The notes: generated by a model not told the origin, from the sequence alone. A DNA stretch of 16,099 bases from an uncultured Clostridia bacterium (GCA_947629735.1 CANREX010000015.1:1-16099), one strand, 5' to 3'; counted from the first letter of the stretch, positions 4,525 through 12,162 are shown. Translations and numbers: made by a program.

Positions 4525-6948
4525 TCATTTTATCAGTTTTACGCGCAGGGCGTTGAGCACGGCGAGCAGCATTACACCGACGTCCGCGAATATGGCGACT
4601 ATCATCGGGAAGCCCGCGATGGCGACGTCGAGCGCCATTATGCCGAATTTGACGGCGAGCGAACCGATAATGTTCTGGAACACTATCGACCGCGTGCCCT
4701 TGGCTATCTTTTTCGCCTTGGGAAGGTTGGAAAGGTTGTCGGAAACGAGCACTATATCGCTCGCCTCGATTGCCGCGTCGCTGCCGACCTTGCCCATGGA
4801 GACGGCGCAGTCCGCAACCGTCATTACGGGCGCGTCGTTTATGCCGTCGCCGACATATATCAAGCCGCCGCGCTCTTTAAGCGCCTTCGCCTGTTCGAGC
4901 TTTTCGTCGGGCAAGAGCGCGGCTTTGTATTCGTCCACGCCCGCCTCGCGCGCGACGCCTTCCGCCCTCTTCGCGCTGTCGCCCGTGAGCATTACGGTGT
5001 GCTCCACGCCCAACTTTTTCAAGTCGGAAATCGCCTGCGCCGCTTCGTCCTTTATCTTGTCGTCTATCTCGATAACCCCGACATATTCCCCGTCCAACGC
5101 CACGTATACGACGGTTGAAACGCTGTCGGCGGGTTGGAAATCAACGCCCGCTTCGGCAAGCATTGCGGCGTTTCCGCACAGCAGAATTTTGCCGCCCAAA
5201 CTGCACTTTATCCCCCTGCCCGCTACCTCTTCAACATTCTCCGCTTCGCCTCTATCGCCCTCGACCGCTTCGGTTACAGACGCGTCCTTGAACGCCTCGG
5301 CTATGGGGTGGGAGGAATATTTCTCCGCGCAGGCGGCGAGGCGCAGCGCCTCTTGCGAGGAATAGCCGACAACCGCGAACCTGCCTTGGGTGAGCGTTCC
5401 CGTCTTGTCGAACGCCGCGCACTTGGCGCGCGCAAGCTCGTCGAGGCTCGTCGAGCCCTTGACCAGAATACCGAAGTTTGCGCACCTGCCAATACCGCCG
5501 AAGTACGTCAGCGGAACGGAAATCACGAGGGCGCACGGGCAGGAAATGACCAAAAGAGAAAGCGCTTTGTAAATCCATTCGGAATAGGTCTGCCAGCCGA
5601 ACGCGCCGAGGCACGCGCAAATTATAGTGGGAACAAGCGACGCTATCGCGAGCGCGGCGAACACCACCGCGGGGGTATAGTATTTCGCGAACTTGGTTAT
5701 GAATTTCTCCGTCTTTGCCTTTTTTGCGGTGGAGTTTTCCACGAGTTCCAAAATCTTTGCCACGGCGGAATTTTTATACGCGCGCACCACGCGCGCCTCT
5801 ATGACCGCATTTATGTTTATGCTTCCGGAAAGTATTTCGTCGCCCTGTCGGACATCTCTCGGAACTGCCTCGCCCGTCAAAGATTTGACATCGAGAGATG
5901 TCGCACCCTTGACGATACACGCGTCCACGGGAACTTTCTCGCCCGCCTTTATGAGTATTATATCGCCTATCGCCAGATCTTCGGGGGAGACGACAAGTTG
6001 TTGTCCGTCCTTGACGAGCGTCGCCGTCTCACTCTTCAAGTCCATGAGCTCGGCTATCGAGCGGCGCGACGAGCCCACCGCTATCGACTGCAAAAGCTCG
6101 CCTATCTGGTAGAGCAGCATGACCGCCGCGCCTTCCATGTACCCGTCGCCCGTGGCTATGCCCAGCCCTATCGCGCCGAGCGAAGCGACCGTCATAAGGA
6201 AATTTTCGTCGAATATCCTGCCCTTGGCGACGTTTTTGCACGTCGTCCAAAGCACCTGCCAGCCCGCCGCGACGTACGCCGCCGAGTAGCACGCATACGC
6301 CGCCACGTCGAAGCCGAAACCGAGGTTCAAAAGATCGAAAATCAGCGCGGGAATGAACAATAGACCCCCTACTATTATCGAAATAAACGATTTCAAGTGC
6401 TCTTTGAACAGGCTTACGCGCGCGGGCTTGCCGTCGGCTATGCGGACGTCCTCGAAGTGGGTGATTTCATATATCGCCTTTTCGTATGCCGCCGTCGAAG
6501 AGGTCTTTAAAACTACCGTCATGTTCATGAAATCGACGGCGGCTTCGACGCCCTCTATGCCGTTGAGAATTTCTTCAAGCTCCCTGCCGCAGTTGGCGCA
6601 GCAGAGGTTTTCTATCTTTATCTTCTTGCCGTCGGGCGCGTTGCTTTCCTGCGCTTTTTCGTCGGTGTCTGCGCCTTGGGTTGCGGAGGAAGCCGCGGAG
6701 ATTTTTTCGGGCGTTTGGGTCGACTTTTCGGAAGCGGGGGAGATATCCCCCGTCACCTTCACTTCCTCGAACGAGTTACAGCATTTGACGACCTCTGAAA
6801 GCGCCCTTTCCGAGCCCTCGAAATAGACCTTGCTGCCCATGAAATCGACGCGCACCGAGCTGACTTCCTCTATCTTTTCAAGCAGTTCTTCGAGCTCGCG
6901 GGCGCAGTTTGCGCAGTCCAGCCCCTCTATTTTTATGACCTTATTCAT
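4525..6948 (-). CDS. cadA: Zn/Cd/Pb-exporting P1B-type ATPase
   Basis: This 807-residue inner-membrane pump exports soft divalent metals at the cost of ATP. It has two N-terminal heavy-metal-associated domains with CxxC sites (C12-A-N-C15 and C117-A-N-C120), separated by a Ser/Glu/Ala-rich linker (about 68-108). The first HMA also carries C56-C57. Membrane segments begin near residue 185. The actuator motif SLTGE lies at 356-360, the membrane metal site CPC at 470-472, the phosphorylation motif DKTGT at 514-518, SSHP at 545-548, TGD at 655-657 and GDGIND at 700-705. The last helix has D789 in ADVGVMLLAVLNALR. That aspartate plus CPC marks the P1B-2 (ZntA/CadA) group rather than copper pumps. 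Length is normal for a two-HMA form. Its ATG overlaps the end of the upstream repressor gene by 8 nt, so the pair is translationally coupled and transcribed from the regulated promoter at 7406-7434. The exact metal preference cannot be read from sequence. Confidence 0.93.
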   Translation of the reverse strand: MNKVIKIEGLDCANCARELEELLEKIEEVSSVRVDFMGSKVYFEGSERALSEVVKCCNSFEEVKVTGDISPASEKSTQTPEKISAASSATQGADTDEKAQESNAPDGKKIKIENLCCANCGRELEEILNGIEGVEAAVDFMNMTVVLKTSSTAAYEKAIYEITHFEDVRIADGKPARVSLFKEHLKSFISIIVGGLLFIPALIFDLLNLGFGFDVAAYACYSAAYVAAGWQVLWTTCKNVAKGRIFDENFLMTVASLGAIGLGIATGDGYMEGAAVMLLYQIGELLQSIAVGSSRRSIAELMDLKSETATLVKDGQQLVVSPEDLAIGDIILIKAGEKVPVDACIVKGATSLDVKSLTGEAVPRDVRQGDEILSGSININAVIEARVVRAYKNSAVAKILELVENSTAKKAKTEKFITKFAKYYTPAVVFAALAIASLVPTIICACLGAFGWQTYSEWIYKALSLLVISCPCALVISVPLTYFGGIGRCANFGILVKGSTSLDELARAKCAAFDKTGTLTQGRFAVVGYSSQEALRLAACAEKYSSHPIAEAFKDASVTEAVEGDRGEAENVEEVAGRGIKCSLGGKILLCGNAAMLAEAGVDFQPADSVSTVVYVALDGEYVGVIEIDDKIKDEAAQAISDLKKLGVEHTVMLTGDSAKRAEGVAREAGVDEYKAALLPDEKLEQAKALKERGGLIYVGDGINDAPVMTVADCAVSMGKVGSDAAIEASDIVLVSDNLSNLPKAKKIAKGTRSIVFQNIIGSLAVKFGIMALDVAIAGFPMIVAIFADVGVMLLAVLNALRVKLIK

Positions 6949-7297
6949 CGCAGTTCAAATGCTCCTTCGCGACGTTTATCATTGTGAGGACGTGCCCGTC
7001 CGACACGGAATACATGACCTGCTTGCCGTGACGGCGGCTCTTGACTATCTTGTTGTCCTTTAACGTTTTGAGTTGGTGCGACACCGCGCTCTGGTTGCCG
7101 CCCACCGCCTGCGTGAGGTGCTCCACGCACAGCTCCCCGCAGGATAACGCCAACAAAATTTTAAGGCGGGAGGGCTCGCTTATCGCCTTGAAACGGGCGG
7201 CGAGCTCGTCTATCTTGTCGCTGTCGGGCATGTTTTTCAGCGCGAGGGCTACCCGCTCTTCATGCTCGCAACGCTCTTCTTCGCTGTCTTGTTGCAT
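6941..7297 (-). CDS. ArsR/SmtB-family metal-sensing repressor
   Basis: This 118-residue winged-helix repressor should bind DNA without metal and release it when Zn, Cd or Pb binds, switching on the downstream exporter. The DNA-binding part is ISEPSRLKILLAL followed by ELCVEHLTQAVGGNQSAVSHQLKTLKDNKIVKSRRHGKQVMYSV. Possible metal ligands fall into three groups: an N-terminal C10/H12 (alpha-3N type), C57 in ELCV as in CadC, and an alpha-5 set D100, H102, H113, C116. The alpha-5 spacing matches the zinc sensors SmtB and CzrA, but the fourth ligand is Cys instead of His or Glu. The protein therefore mixes features of CadC and of the zinc sensors. The ATG at 7297 has AAGGAGA a few bases upstream. 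A symmetric operator at 7389-7406 overlaps the promoter -10, so the operon is almost certainly autoregulated. Confidence 0.92.
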   Translation of the reverse strand: MQQDSEEERCEHEERVALALKNMPDSDKIDELAARFKAISEPSRLKILLALSCGELCVEHLTQAVGGNQSAVSHQLKTLKDNKIVKSRRHGKQVMYSVSDGHVLTMINVAKEHLNCDE

Positions 7298-7388
7298 TTT
7301 TGCTCTCCTTGATATCCACTTTGCTTTTCACGCAGATTATTTTTTGCAAATTCTGCCCGTTGAAAAGCAAGCGGCTATATATCGAACT

Positions 7389-7406
7389 TATGAATTGTTA
7401 TTCATA
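7389..7406. promoter_or_regulatory. Operator of the metal-resistance operon
   Basis: TATGAAT tgtt ATTCATA (7389-7406) is a perfect 7-bp inverted repeat with a 4-bp centre. It covers the predicted transcription start and touches the -10 box. The ATGAAT/ATTCAT half-sites resemble those of SmtB/CzrA/CadC-type operators. Confidence 0.8.
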
Positions 7407-7434
7407 TGATAATATATAAATTATTGTTTGTCAA
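7406..7434 (-). promoter_or_regulatory. Promoter of the repressor-ATPase operon
   Basis: On the minus strand TTGACA (7434-7429) and TATCAT (7411-7406) have a 17-bp spacer. The predicted start near 7399 lies inside the operator. The leader to the ATG at 7297 is about 100 nt. Confidence 0.75.
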
Positions 7435-7520
7435 GCGAATCACGACTGAATTACGGTTAATTTTTTGTGGTTACAGGCGATAAACCCCTTACCCCTCTTC
7501 CGCGCGATAAATCGCGCTCC

Positions 7521-7553
7521 CCCTCCCCACTCCCCAACCTTTGGGGAGTGGGG
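7521..7553. repeat. CTCCCCACTCCCC hairpin repeat, copy 1
   Basis: CTCCCCACTCCCC (7521-7533) pairs perfectly with GGGGAGTGGGGAG (7541-7553). The same 13-bp stem with a different loop recurs at 15712-15745, so this is a dispersed REP-like family. Confidence 0.85.
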
Positions 7554-7603
7554 AGGTATAATAATATTAGCGTCATTCTGCCCGAGGGCGTTAACCCCTT
7601 TTT

Positions 7604-7748
7604 CTGTCATTCTGAGCGTAGCGTAAGCGAAGTCGAAGAATCCGATAGAATTTAGTGAATAAGCCGTTTCAAAGTTACTTCCTACCACCACGAGGGGATT
7701 CTTCGACGCAATCGAACGCTACGCGTTCTCATTTGCTCAGAATGACAG
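7604..7748. mobile_element. MITE-like nested inverted-repeat element
   Basis: This is a 145-bp element with perfect 14-bp terminal inverted repeats, CTGTCATTCTGAGC (7604-7617) and its complement (7735-7748). An inner 12-bp perfect pair, GTCGAAGAATCC (7632-7643) and GGATTCTTCGAC (7696-7707), lies within it. GCGTAGCGT (7617-7625) also pairs with 7716-7724, so most of both arms can fold back. CTTTTT directly abuts both ends (7598-7603 and 7749-7754), which could be a target-site duplication. It carries no ORF of its own. Related copies lie at 15559-15675 and 15891-15991. Confidence 0.6.
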
Positions 7749-8082
7749 CTTTTTAATTAGCGCGGCACACAATTAAAAAATTGCGGGAGCGATAAGATAA
7801 ACGAAACCGCTTGGGGATAATTGCAATTACGAAGTGAGTAAACGCATAGAAGCAAGCATTCCCCAAATAATTAACGGCGCAAGCAAAATCACATTTTTGC
7901 GCAGCGCAACCCAATTTGTGCATACCTGCACCTCAGCGAGGTGAATGCCTGCGATTATATATTTCGCGCGCCCTTAAAATGGCGCAACGAGGGGCAGAGC
8001 CCCTAAAAATCACGAAAAATTTGCGGGCGCGCAACCGCACGCAAATTTTTGTGAACTTTTTTATATGCGTTTAGCGGGAGCA

Positions 8083-8126
8083 GCACAAGAAGCGGGCGGA
8101 GAATTTTCTCCGCCCGCTTCTTGTGC
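8083..8126. repeat. 44-nt near-perfect palindrome
   Basis: A 21-bp perfect stem (8083-8103 with 8106-8126, core AAGCGGGCGGAGAA) has only a TT centre. No U-tract follows on either strand. It is downstream of alaS, beyond its terminator. On the plus strand it can be read as part of a GC-rich hairpin series with 8133-8153 and 8170-8193. Confidence 0.8.
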
Positions 8127-8163
8127 GCAAAAGGCGGCGCAAAATGCGCCGCCACTCCCTTAC

Positions 8164-8193
8164 ACAAAAGGGCGGGCGATTTCTCGCCCGCCC
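8164..8193 (-). terminator. alaS terminator
   Basis: On the minus strand GGGCGGGCGA (8193-8184) pairs with TCGCCCGCCC (8179-8170) around a 4-nt loop and is followed by TTTTGTG. It begins 11 nt after the alaS stop codon. Confidence 0.75.
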
Positions 8194-8204
8194 CCATTAT
8201 TCTC

Positions 8205-10007
8205 TCACTTAATCAAAATAGCCTTTATCCTCTTAACCCCGGCAGACACATTCTCCTGCTTGGCAATCTTAAACGTGCCCAAAAGTCCGGTGTGCTCGGC
8301 GTGAGGTCCGCCGCAAATCTCCTTGGAGAAATCGCCTATCGAATAGGTCTTGACGACTTCGCCGTACTTGCTTTCGAAAAGCCCCGTAAAGCCCTCCGCC
8401 TTTGCCTCTTCGAGCGTCATTTCGCGCATGACGACGGGCAAATCGCGCTTTATCACGTCGTTCACCATGTCCTCGACCGCCTGCACCTCTTCGGGGGTGA
8501 GCTTGCGGGAGAAATTGAAGTCGAAGCGCAGCCGTTCTTCGGTTATGTTAGAGCCCTTTTGGCAGATATCCTCCGAGCATACGCGCCTGAGCGCAGCCTG
8601 CAAGAGGTGGGTCGCGGTGTGAAGGTAGGTCGTCTCCTCCTTGTGGTCGGCGAGTCCGCAGGCAAATTTCTGTTCGCTGCCCGCGCGCGACTTCGCCTGA
8701 TGCTCGGCAAACGCGGCGTTGTAGCCCTCCACGTCCACTTCGAGCCCCTTTTCGGCTGCCATTTCGCGGGTGATTTCCACGGGGAAGCCGTAGGTATCGT
8801 ACAGGTGGAAGGCGGTCAGTCCGTCAATCTTGCCGCCCGCGGGGAGGGTCGAGGCTACCTTTTCAAACTCCTTTATGCCCTGCGCGAGCGTCTTGGAGAA
8901 CTTCGCTTCCTCCTTGTCGAGCTCTTCCTTTATCTTGGCTGAATTTTCTACGAGCTCGGGGTAGATGTCCGCGTACTTTTCTATTATCTTTGAGGAAATT
9001 TCGCTCAACGCGCCGCCCGGAAGCCCGATATTTCTGCCGAAGCGCACCGCGCGCCTTATAATTCTCCTCAAAATATATCCTTGGTCGGTGTTGGAAGGCA
9101 CAATGCCCTTCTGATCCCCGAGCATAAACGTCGCCGTGCGCACGTGGTCGAGCACTACGCGGAAGGCTTTCGTCACTTCCTCGCTCTCCCCGTACTTGTG
9201 CCCCGTTATCCTCTCGATTTCCTCTATCGCGGTCTCGAAGATGTCCGTTTCGTACACGCTGTCCTTGCCGTTGAGTATGCACAGCGTGCGTTCGAGCCCC
9301 ATGCCCGTATCGACGTTGCGCTGCGCGAGGGGTTCGTACTTGCCCTGTTCGTTCTTGTTGTACTGCATGAACACGTCGTTCCAGATTTCGAGGAACGTGC
9401 CCTTGGGCGCTTGTTCGAATTGGTCGCTGTTCAGCTTGTCCGCCTCCGCGTGGTTGCGTATAATGTGCATCTCCGTATCCGGTCCGCAAGGTCCTGTCGT
9501 GCCCGCAGGACCCCACCAATTTCCGCTTTTCGGCAAAAAGTAAACGTTTTGGGGGAGAATTCCGCACTCAATCCACTTCTGCGCGCTCTCGTCGTCGCGG
9601 GGGCAGTCGCCGTCGCCCGCAAAGCAGGTCACGGCAATATCTTCAACGGGTATGCCGAGGTATTTCTCGCTCGTTAAAAACTCGAAAGACCAGGGAATCA
9701 TCTCCTGCTTGAAATAGTCGCCGAGCGACCAATTCCCGAGCATTTCGAAGAACGTGCAATGGGAGCTGTCCCCCACCTCGTCTATATCGCCCGTGCGCAC
9801 GCACTTCTGCACGTCGGTGAGCCGCTTGCCCGCGGGGTGCTTTTCGCCCAAAAGATAGGGAACGAGCGGGTGCATGCCCGCCGTCGTAAACAGCACCGTG
9901 GGGTCGTTTTCTGGAATGAGAGAAGCGCTCGCTATCACCGCGTGCCCCTTGCTCTCGAAGAAATCAAGATACATCTTTCTTAAACTTTCGCTCGTCAGAT
10001 TTTTCAT
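8205..10007 (-). CDS. alaS: Alanyl-tRNA synthetase, short form lacking C-Ala
   Basis: AlaRS charges tRNA-Ala with alanine and clears mischarged Ser/Gly. The class II catalytic core is clear: LTSESLRKMYLDFFESKGH, SLIPENDPTVLFTTAGMHPLVPYL (motif 1 region), KCVRTGDIDEVGDSSHCTFFEMLGNWS (motif 2 region), GPAGTTGPCGPDTE and VDTGMGLERT (motif 3). The tRNA-recognition part follows with LDHVRTATFMLGDQKGIVPSNTDQGYILRRIIRRAVR. The editing domain has the zinc-type tetrad HTATH (H463, H467), C565 and H569, the last two in CGGPH. The protein stops at residue 600, right after the editing domain, whereas standard bacterial AlaRS is about 870 residues with a DHHA1/C-Ala domain. The stop is followed at once by a good terminator, so this looks like a genuine short form rather than a truncation. 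CGGPH in place of the usual CGGTH also sets it apart. The ATG at 10007 follows a modest AAAGG. The gene is 82 bp after cysS, probably in the same unit. Confidence 0.93.
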   Translation of the reverse strand: MKNLTSESLRKMYLDFFESKGHAVIASASLIPENDPTVLFTTAGMHPLVPYLLGEKHPAGKRLTDVQKCVRTGDIDEVGDSSHCTFFEMLGNWSLGDYFKQEMIPWSFEFLTSEKYLGIPVEDIAVTCFAGDGDCPRDDESAQKWIECGILPQNVYFLPKSGNWWGPAGTTGPCGPDTEMHIIRNHAEADKLNSDQFEQAPKGTFLEIWNDVFMQYNKNEQGKYEPLAQRNVDTGMGLERTLCILNGKDSVYETDIFETAIEEIERITGHKYGESEEVTKAFRVVLDHVRTATFMLGDQKGIVPSNTDQGYILRRIIRRAVRFGRNIGLPGGALSEISSKIIEKYADIYPELVENSAKIKEELDKEEAKFSKTLAQGIKEFEKVASTLPAGGKIDGLTAFHLYDTYGFPVEITREMAAEKGLEVDVEGYNAAFAEHQAKSRAGSEQKFACGLADHKEETTYLHTATHLLQAALRRVCSEDICQKGSNITEERLRFDFNFSRKLTPEEVQAVEDMVNDVIKRDLPVVMREMTLEEAKAEGFTGLFESKYGEVVKTYSIGDFSKEICGGPHAEHTGLLGTFKIAKQENVSAGVKRIKAILIK

Positions 10008-10089
10008 GTTTATGACCTTTTTATAACCTTTTGTCTGTGAAATTATATAATCTTTTTGTGTGATTTTTTCCGTTTTTGCCGCTCTTAAT

Positions 10090-11481
10090 TCACTGTTTTT
10101 TTTCGAGAGTATAGCCCTCTTTGCCGTCCTTTACGGCATAGCCGAGGGCGTCTATCTGCGCACGCAGCGCGTCCGCTTCCGCCCAATTTTTCGCCTTTTT
10201 CGCTTCCCAACGCACCGCGGCGAGGGCTTGCACCTCTTCGGGCACGGCTGCGCTCTTTGCGGCAACTTCCGCAAAATATCCGTCCGCGGACTTTGTGAAC
10301 AGCCCGAGGAGAGAATAGGTCGCGCGCACCTGTTTTACGTCGTCCGCGCAGGAACTGTCCCCCGCGGCGCACTTAAAGGATATCTTTTTAAACAGCGGGA
10401 ACAGCTCTGAAAGCGCGAGGGCGGTGTTGAAGTCGTCGTCCATGCACTCGTCGAATTTTTCGTCTATCGCTTTATTGCCGCAGCTGCCCTTGCCGAATTT
10501 CTCCTCAACCTGCGCTATCGTGCGGTAGAAAGATGAGAGGTGTTTTTCCGCTTCGGGGAAGAACGAATCGGTTATGTTGACGTCGTTGCGATAGTTTGTC
10601 TGCAACAGCGCGAATTTTATCGCCTCGTTGGTGTATTTTGAGAGGAGATCTTCCAAAAGCAGGCTGTTGTTTAGGCTCTTTGACATCTTCTGTCCGTTCA
10701 CCTTGATGAGCCCGTTGTGCGTCCAATACTTTACAAACCGCTTGCCCGTGAGCGACTCGGTCTGCGCTATCTCGTTTTCGTGGTGAGGGAAGATGAGATC
10801 CCTCCCGCCGCCGTGTATATCTATCTGGTCGCCGAACGCCGCGCGGTTCATGGCGGAGCACTCTATATGCCAGCCCGGTCTGCCCTTTCCCCACGGCGAT
10901 TGCCAGGAGATTTCCCCCTCTTTTGCCGCTTTCCACAGCGCGAAATCGGCGGGGTTCTTCTTCTCCTCGCCGTTTTCTATGCGCACGCCGTCGAGCATAT
11001 CCTCCACCGACCTGTTGGAAAGGCAGCCGTAGCCCTTGAAGGTGGAGACGTCGAAGTACACGTCGCCGCAGGGAACGGCGTATGCGTGTCCCGAAGCTAT
11101 CAGCGCGGAGATAAAGTCTATGATATTGCCTATATTTTCCGTGGCTTTCATCCAGACGGTGGGGTCATCCACGGCGAATTCCCGCATGACTTTATCTATC
11201 TTTTTTATCATGTCCGCGGCGTATTTGTCGGCGGGAACGCCCGTCTCCCTCGCGCGGTTGATTATCTTGTCGTCAACGTCGGTGTAGTTGCGGGCGTAAG
11301 TGACTTCATAGCCCTTCTTTTCGAGGTACTTTCTGATTATGTCGTATATGAGCGCCTGAAAGGCATGTCCGACGTGCGCGTCGCCCGAGACGGTTATGCC
11401 GCAGGCGTACATCTTCACCTTGCCCTCTTCAATGGGCGTAAATTCTTCCTTAGTCCTCGTCAGCGTGTTGTATATCTTCAT
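10090..11481 (-). CDS. cysS: Cysteinyl-tRNA synthetase
   Basis: CysRS ligates cysteine to tRNA-Cys in the cytoplasm. It is a class I synthetase of 463 residues, the normal length. The zinc-site ligands are visible at C27 (MYACGITV), C208 (WHIECSAM), H233 and E237 (FPHHENEIAQ). The HIGH motif appears as HVGH (36-39) and KMSKS is at 265-269, followed by LNNSLLLEDLL. The helical anticodon-binding part follows, with the conserved CMDDDFNTALAL stretch. The ATG at 11481 lies inside the end of cysE (32-nt overlap), with an AAAAGGA ribosome site about 9 nt upstream, so the two genes are coupled. Pairing cysE with cysS links cysteine supply and use, as in many Bacillota. No T-box leader is visible ahead of the operon. 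Confidence 0.95.
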   Translation of the reverse strand: MKIYNTLTRTKEEFTPIEEGKVKMYACGITVSGDAHVGHAFQALIYDIIRKYLEKKGYEVTYARNYTDVDDKIINRARETGVPADKYAADMIKKIDKVMREFAVDDPTVWMKATENIGNIIDFISALIASGHAYAVPCGDVYFDVSTFKGYGCLSNRSVEDMLDGVRIENGEEKKNPADFALWKAAKEGEISWQSPWGKGRPGWHIECSAMNRAAFGDQIDIHGGGRDLIFPHHENEIAQTESLTGKRFVKYWTHNGLIKVNGQKMSKSLNNSLLLEDLLSKYTNEAIKFALLQTNYRNDVNITDSFFPEAEKHLSSFYRTIAQVEEKFGKGSCGNKAIDEKFDECMDDDFNTALALSELFPLFKKISFKCAAGDSSCADDVKQVRATYSLLGLFTKSADGYFAEVAAKSAAVPEEVQALAAVRWEAKKAKNWAEADALRAQIDALGYAVKDGKEGYTLEKKQ

Positions 11482-12124
11482 GATTATATTCCTTTTCCAG
11501 TCTCGCGAGGCGTTCTTCCAGCTCGAACGTCCTCTCGCGCAGCGCGCACAGCTCTTCCTTTACGGGGTCGGACTTCTCCTGATATAAATCGACGCCCTCC
11601 TTGCTGCCGCCTATCCTCACCACTCTTGCCGGAACGCCAACCACAGTGGCGTGAGCGGGCACGTCCCTTAAAACCACCGCCCCCGCGCCGACTTTGGCGA
11701 AGTCGCCTATCGTGATATTGCCGAGGACCTTCGCGCCCGCGGAGATGACGCAGTTTCTGCCTACCGTGGGGTGTCGCTTGCCCGATTCCTTTCCCGTGCC
11801 GCCCAGAGTACAGCCCTGATAGAGCACCGTGCCCGTGCCCACTTCCGCGGTCTCGCCGATGACGACGCCCTGCCCGTGGTCTATGAACACGCCCGCCTCT
11901 ATCTTCGCCGCGGGGTGAATTTCGATGCCCGTGGTGAACTTTGTCCACTGGCTCACCATTCTCGCGAGCAGTTTCAAGTGAATTTTGTATAAGAAATGCG
12001 CCAAACGGTGGCGCGACAAAGCCTTGACCCCCGAATACGTGAGCCAAATTTCGAATTTGCTGCGCGCGGCGGGGTCGTTCGCCTTAGCCGCGTTTATGTC
12101 CATTCTGAGCCTTTTGAAAAACAT
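11450..12124 (-). CDS. cysE: Serine O-acetyltransferase
   Basis: CysE transfers acetyl from acetyl-CoA to L-serine, the first committed step of cysteine synthesis. The 224-residue protein has the N-terminal helical SAT domain (DINAAKANDPAARSKFEIWLTYSGVKALSRHRLAHFLY) and then a left-handed beta-helix of hexapeptide repeats. GIEIHPAAKIEAGVFIDHGQGVVIGETAEVG carries the catalytic pair E68 and H83 (E. coli D143/H158; Glu is the common Bacillota version). LGGTGKESGKRHPTVG is the CoA/serine loop. After GVPARVVRIGG comes a charged, coiled-coil-like tail (about 184-212) ending in DED. It lacks the C-terminal Ile that docks into CysK in enteric bacteria. The final codons overlap the start of cysS by 32 nt. 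The ATG at 12124 aligns with the usual SAT start; no Shine-Dalgarno precedes it, and the promoter -10 ends only 8 nt upstream. Confidence 0.94.
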   Translation of the reverse strand: MFFKRLRMDINAAKANDPAARSKFEIWLTYSGVKALSRHRLAHFLYKIHLKLLARMVSQWTKFTTGIEIHPAAKIEAGVFIDHGQGVVIGETAEVGTGTVLYQGCTLGGTGKESGKRHPTVGRNCVISAGAKVLGNITIGDFAKVGAGAVVLRDVPAHATVVGVPARVVRIGGSKEGVDLYQEKSDPVKEELCALRERTFELEERLARLEKEYNHEDIQHADED

Positions 12125-12132
12125 CGTACAAT

Positions 12133-12162
12133 ATTGTATTCACGCAAAGTCAGATTTGTCAA
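12133..12162 (-). promoter_or_regulatory. Promoter of the cysE-cysS operon
   Basis: On the minus strand TTGACA (12162-12157) and TACAAT (12138-12133) are 18 bp apart. The -10 ends 8 nt before the cysE ATG, putting +1 at or within about 2 nt of the start codon. A leaderless or nearly leaderless mRNA is implied. Confidence 0.6.

Larger units (their letters stand above)
7435..8204. other. Gene-free field of hairpins and dispersed repeats
   Basis: No convincing gene was found in these 770 bases. The stretch holds CGCGA taaa TCGCG (7501-7514), the 13-bp hairpin at 7521-7553, a CATTCTGCCCGAGGGCG repeat (7574-7590) and the MITE-like element (7604-7748). Further right are a TTGGGG/CCCCAA stem (7811-7816 with 7861-7866), TTGCGC a GCGCAA (7896-7908), and CACCTC agc GAGGTG (7929-7943). 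Next come AGGGGC aga GCCCCT (7990-8004), an 11-bp stem (8015-8025 with 8040-8050), the palindrome at 8083-8126, GGCGGCGCA aaa TGCGCCGCC (8133-8153) and the alaS terminator. Short ORFs drawn through it are repeat translations without ribosome sites. Confidence 0.75.

Noticed and set aside
4461..4528. ATGACGTC/GACGTCAT inverted repeat just after the metal ATPase stop
   Set aside because: The word GACGTC is itself a palindrome, the spacing is about 50 nt, and no U-tract follows in the expected place. A better terminator is at 4370-4401.
8065..8942. Long plus-strand ORFs opposite alaS, and similar ones opposite cysS, ktrB and the ATPase
   Set aside because: They are antisense shadows of well-recognised genes in GC-rich codon-biased DNA, with no motifs of their own.
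10008..10089. Separate alaS promoter in the cysS-alaS gap
   Set aside because: A TATAAT is present on the minus strand but no acceptable -35 box lies 16-18 bp upstream, so I treat alaS as the third gene of the cysE unit, with reservations.
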